DNA of 64,000 nt, from positions 1 to 64,000 of the forward strand of contig JABVXU010000213.1 of assembly GCA_013365365.1 (NCBI GenBank), written 5' to 3'. Below, piece after piece: positions 61,801 to 64,000 of this stretch; within the stretch, counting starts at the first letter, position 1; each line of letters begins with the position of its first letter. The stretch is from Cruorifilaria tuberocauda. Its lineage: Eukaryota; Nematoda; Chromadorea; Rhabditida; Onchocercidae. Under the pieces are notes generated by a model that saw nothing but the letters and a program-made list of their open reading frames with translations, searched no databases and was not told where the DNA came from. The position numbers and the translations under genes were made by a program.

Positions 61801-64000
61801 AATCATTCTATGGTATTCTAGTTACTGCCCACTCATACATTTAAACAAAAAAAATCGACATTTTTAGTTGACCAAATTAATTAATTAATATTGATATTAG
61901 GCGGAATATTTGTATAAAAGATCGGAATTTCACTTATTCATTTATTTGAGCAACTATCAATAATATTAATATTTGATTTCAACTTATACACATATATGTT
62001 TGTATTTGCGCTTGTTATCCAATTCATCTGAAAGCTCTGATCACAAATCTTTATATGTTTTCAGTAAATGAATTGTGTAACACATTTAGGATGAAATTAA
62101 ATATCTATCGATCGATTTAAATATCATTGGTATAACTCCGTGATAGGTTAATCACATTGATTAATATAGGAGGGAGAAGGAGGGATTGGCAGAAGGTAGA
62201 ACTGTTGAAGATTTCATTATCGGAATTGCAGTCTATGAAAAGTTTTCATATAAGTATTAAGGGGAGAGACAAAAGAAAGAGAAAGAGAGAGAGAAGAAAA
62301 GACAAAAGTGTACGAGTTACATTTATTTTTATCTTTCCAATAATCCATTGATTTTCCCTTTTTTGATAATAAAAAGAGAAAATTTTTTCTCAAATTATCA
62401 GTGTTATTTCCTTGTATATGAAAAATTCATTATTGATTGTTTTTAGTGCACCGGGTGGTGATGATTTCCTGAATGTACAAAGAATGTTACCTAATCCGGC
62501 ATTTCTTCCTAGCGGTTGGTGTCGTAATTAATATAATCAAATGAAATTAAATGAGTTCAATAATTTCACTGAAAAATTTTATTTCTGAAAAAAAAAACCA
62601 TAAAGAAAAGGAAAACAATAATTGTGATTTTAATTGTAAAGGAAAAATTAATCTCTAGCAATAAAATTATTATAATATTTTCAAAAATTAAAAGACGAGA
62701 ATTGTAACGGTAATGTTTAATCTATTCTATTCTACTCCATTATCAACTGTTTGAAAAATTTTATTCTAATCAATAAATATGACAGTGAACTTCATATACA
62801 AACTTGACAGGATCTGATATTTAATTGTTATAATATTGTAATGATAATTGATGATTACTGACTTCGCTCCTAATCTTTGTTAGAAATTATTTTATGTAAA
62901 TAGAAGTTTTAAAGCAAAAGATGGAAATTTTCCAACACCCATAAATTAAAATTATTCAACAAAGAATGAATTGCAAGAATTGCTAAACTTTGTTGTGTAT
63001 TTCGAAGAAATTCAGCTGCTATTAAGTGGCAGAAGGATGGGAAGATGATGAAGTTAACCTTAACGGATCAAAGTAAATCGTACAATTTATTAAACTCTTT
63101 TAGATTTGATAATAAAAGCTGAATTTTTTGAAATGTGCCACAAAACTTACATCTTTTTCCTCTTTTATTCTTTGTTGAATAATTTCGATCGGCTTTAGCC
63201 ATTTCATTTCCATAATTGATTATTTAAATCTATTATCCATCGATATAGGAGGATCAGGAATCAGCGATTATTACATGACTAATTCATTGGAGCCAACTGG
63301 TTTTTCGCATTCGCAATCCGGAACAGGCTCACCGCACATGCAATCTTTAATCAATGCACCATCTCTTAATTATCAGCCTGCGTTAATGCGTAAAACAACC
63401 GACTCGTCGTTGTACGACCGTGCCGGTAATTGCTACTTAAATCAAGATAGTAAACTATTACTGATATCAAATATGTTTCAATTAATTACCTGACTGGTTT
63501 AGTCTAATCGAGTTCTCTGAGTATATCGGAAAATTGGATTCAGTAGTTTTTTGTTATATTCATTACGCCAAAGTGAAATTTTGAAATGGAAAAGAAAGGC
63601 GGACAAAAAATATGTGGTTGTAACAATGAAAAAGTTTTCTAAATGCATAATAAGCAAATGTAGGTGAAAATTTTGAAGCCATTAGTAACCAAATTTAGAA
63701 CAAAACTTGTCATATCACTTTTGAATGGGTTAATTCAAAGCTTATTGATGTAAAACGACATCATCAATAAGCTTTATAAGCAGTATAAAAAACCATTTAG
63801 ATCATCCATCGAGAGTGATCACATGTGATGAATACTATGGAAGGCAATTTGGAAAAGGACAGATTTTTGGGCGTATTGAGGTAAATTATCATTCCACCAT
63901 TTGGTAGATATGACTAATCTTTGGAGAATTTTTTTTGATAGGAAAGCTAAGATTAAAAAGATGAAAAGACGAGAAAAATTTCCAAATCTTTTTGAAATTT
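49811..64000 (+). CDS. unc-10: RIM active-zone protein, 5' part (runs off the window)
   Basis: Presynaptic scaffold that binds Rab3 and UNC-13 and primes synaptic vesicles. Exons: 49811-49926, 50709-50913, 51689-51810, 52794-53046, 53187-53476, 53762-53827, 54171-54257, 56407-56527, 56644-56717, 57322-57428, 58865-58983, 59160-59258, 61073-61172, 61439-61562, 62447-62514, 63016-63072, 63249-63425 and 63801-63880. They give exactly 755 codons. The N-terminus MPDLSHLSAEERQIIEEVF is the RIM Rab-binding helix. An FYVE-type zinc finger has eight Cys (71/74, 87/90, 95/98, 112/115). A long Ser/Gln-rich linker follows. The PDZ domain (about 521-627) starts HPVTWQP and has LGLKVVGG, GSVADTVG and GDEVLEWNG. 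The last exon seen enters the C2A domain (GQIFGRIE). C2A onward lies beyond the edge. Several introns end in aag, not cag. Confidence 0.95.
54920..54959. repeat. Inverted repeat in RIM intron 7
   Basis: 11-bp perfect arms (54920-54930 and 54949-54959) with an 18-nt T-rich loop, inside the 2.1-kb intron between the exons at 54171 and 56407. Confidence 0.6.
57989..58005 (+). repeat. (TC)n microsatellite in RIM intron
   Basis: A short CT run following a poly-T tract in the intron between the exons ending 57428 and starting 58865. Confidence 0.8.
63737..63775 (+). repeat. Perfect 14-bp hairpin just upstream of a RIM 3' splice site
   Basis: Left arm 63737-63750 is exactly complementary to right arm 63762-63775, with an 11-nt loop. 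The right arm ends 25 nt before the exon at 63801, in the region where the branch point and polypyrimidine tract normally lie. Confidence 0.8.

Noticed and set aside
1..64000. tRNA, rRNA, CRISPR, bacterial or Wolbachia-type genes
   Set aside because: Read on both strands by eye. I found no cloverleaf with a B-box, no repeat-spacer array and no compact bacterial-type frames. A tRNAscan/Infernal run would be needed to be sure about small RNAs.

Overview
The window is nuclear DNA from a nematode, most likely a filarial worm. It is strongly A+T-rich. Its genes are split into many short exons with nematode-style T-rich 3' splice sites ending in cag, and also aag. The gene set is nematode: a cuticle collagen, a signal-peptide protein that looks like the SXP/RAL-2 (DUF148) family, a STO/MEC-2-type stomatin and an UNC-10/RIM orthologue. 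There are no bacterial operons, ribosome binding sites or CRISPR arrays. Gene models were built by joining exons whose codon phases match and whose products align to known families. Four models give a whole number of codons from start to stop. The stomatin is open at its 5' end and RIM runs off the right edge, but their joined exons also stay in frame.

Layout, all genes on the + strand: (1) 1084-4596, a DPF/requiem-type double-PHD-finger protein (8 exons). (2) 15545-21190, a stomatin-family membrane protein (9 exons seen, 5' end not found). (3) 24157-28794, a complete sulfite oxidase with cytochrome b5 and molybdopterin domains (11 exons). (4) 38330-39561, a two-exon cuticle collagen. (5) 41365-42014, a two-exon small secreted protein. 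(6) 49811 to beyond 64000, the N-terminal 755 residues of RIM: zinc finger, Ser-rich linker, PDZ and the run-in to C2A.

The gaps between genes are long (1.8-11 kb) and mostly featureless A+T-rich DNA with microsatellites and inverted repeats. Three things stand out. The first is a nuclear copy of mitochondrial DNA at about 40225-40700, where a cytb fragment (+) is joined head-on to a cox2 fragment (-). The second is a perfect 29-bp inverted repeat with a 6-nt loop at 23645-23708. The third is a block of clearly different composition at about 43610-44010 that looks like a decayed insertion. Several short exon-like islands could be unrecognised exons, but I could not assign them.

The genes do not form a pathway. 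They cover chromatin remodelling (DPF), mechanosensory or channel membrane scaffolding (stomatin), sulfur catabolism (sulfite oxidase), cuticle structure, secretion, and synaptic vesicle priming (RIM). Nothing indicates an operon: the closest pair, collagen and the SXP-like gene, are 1.8 kb apart with the mitochondrial insertion between them.
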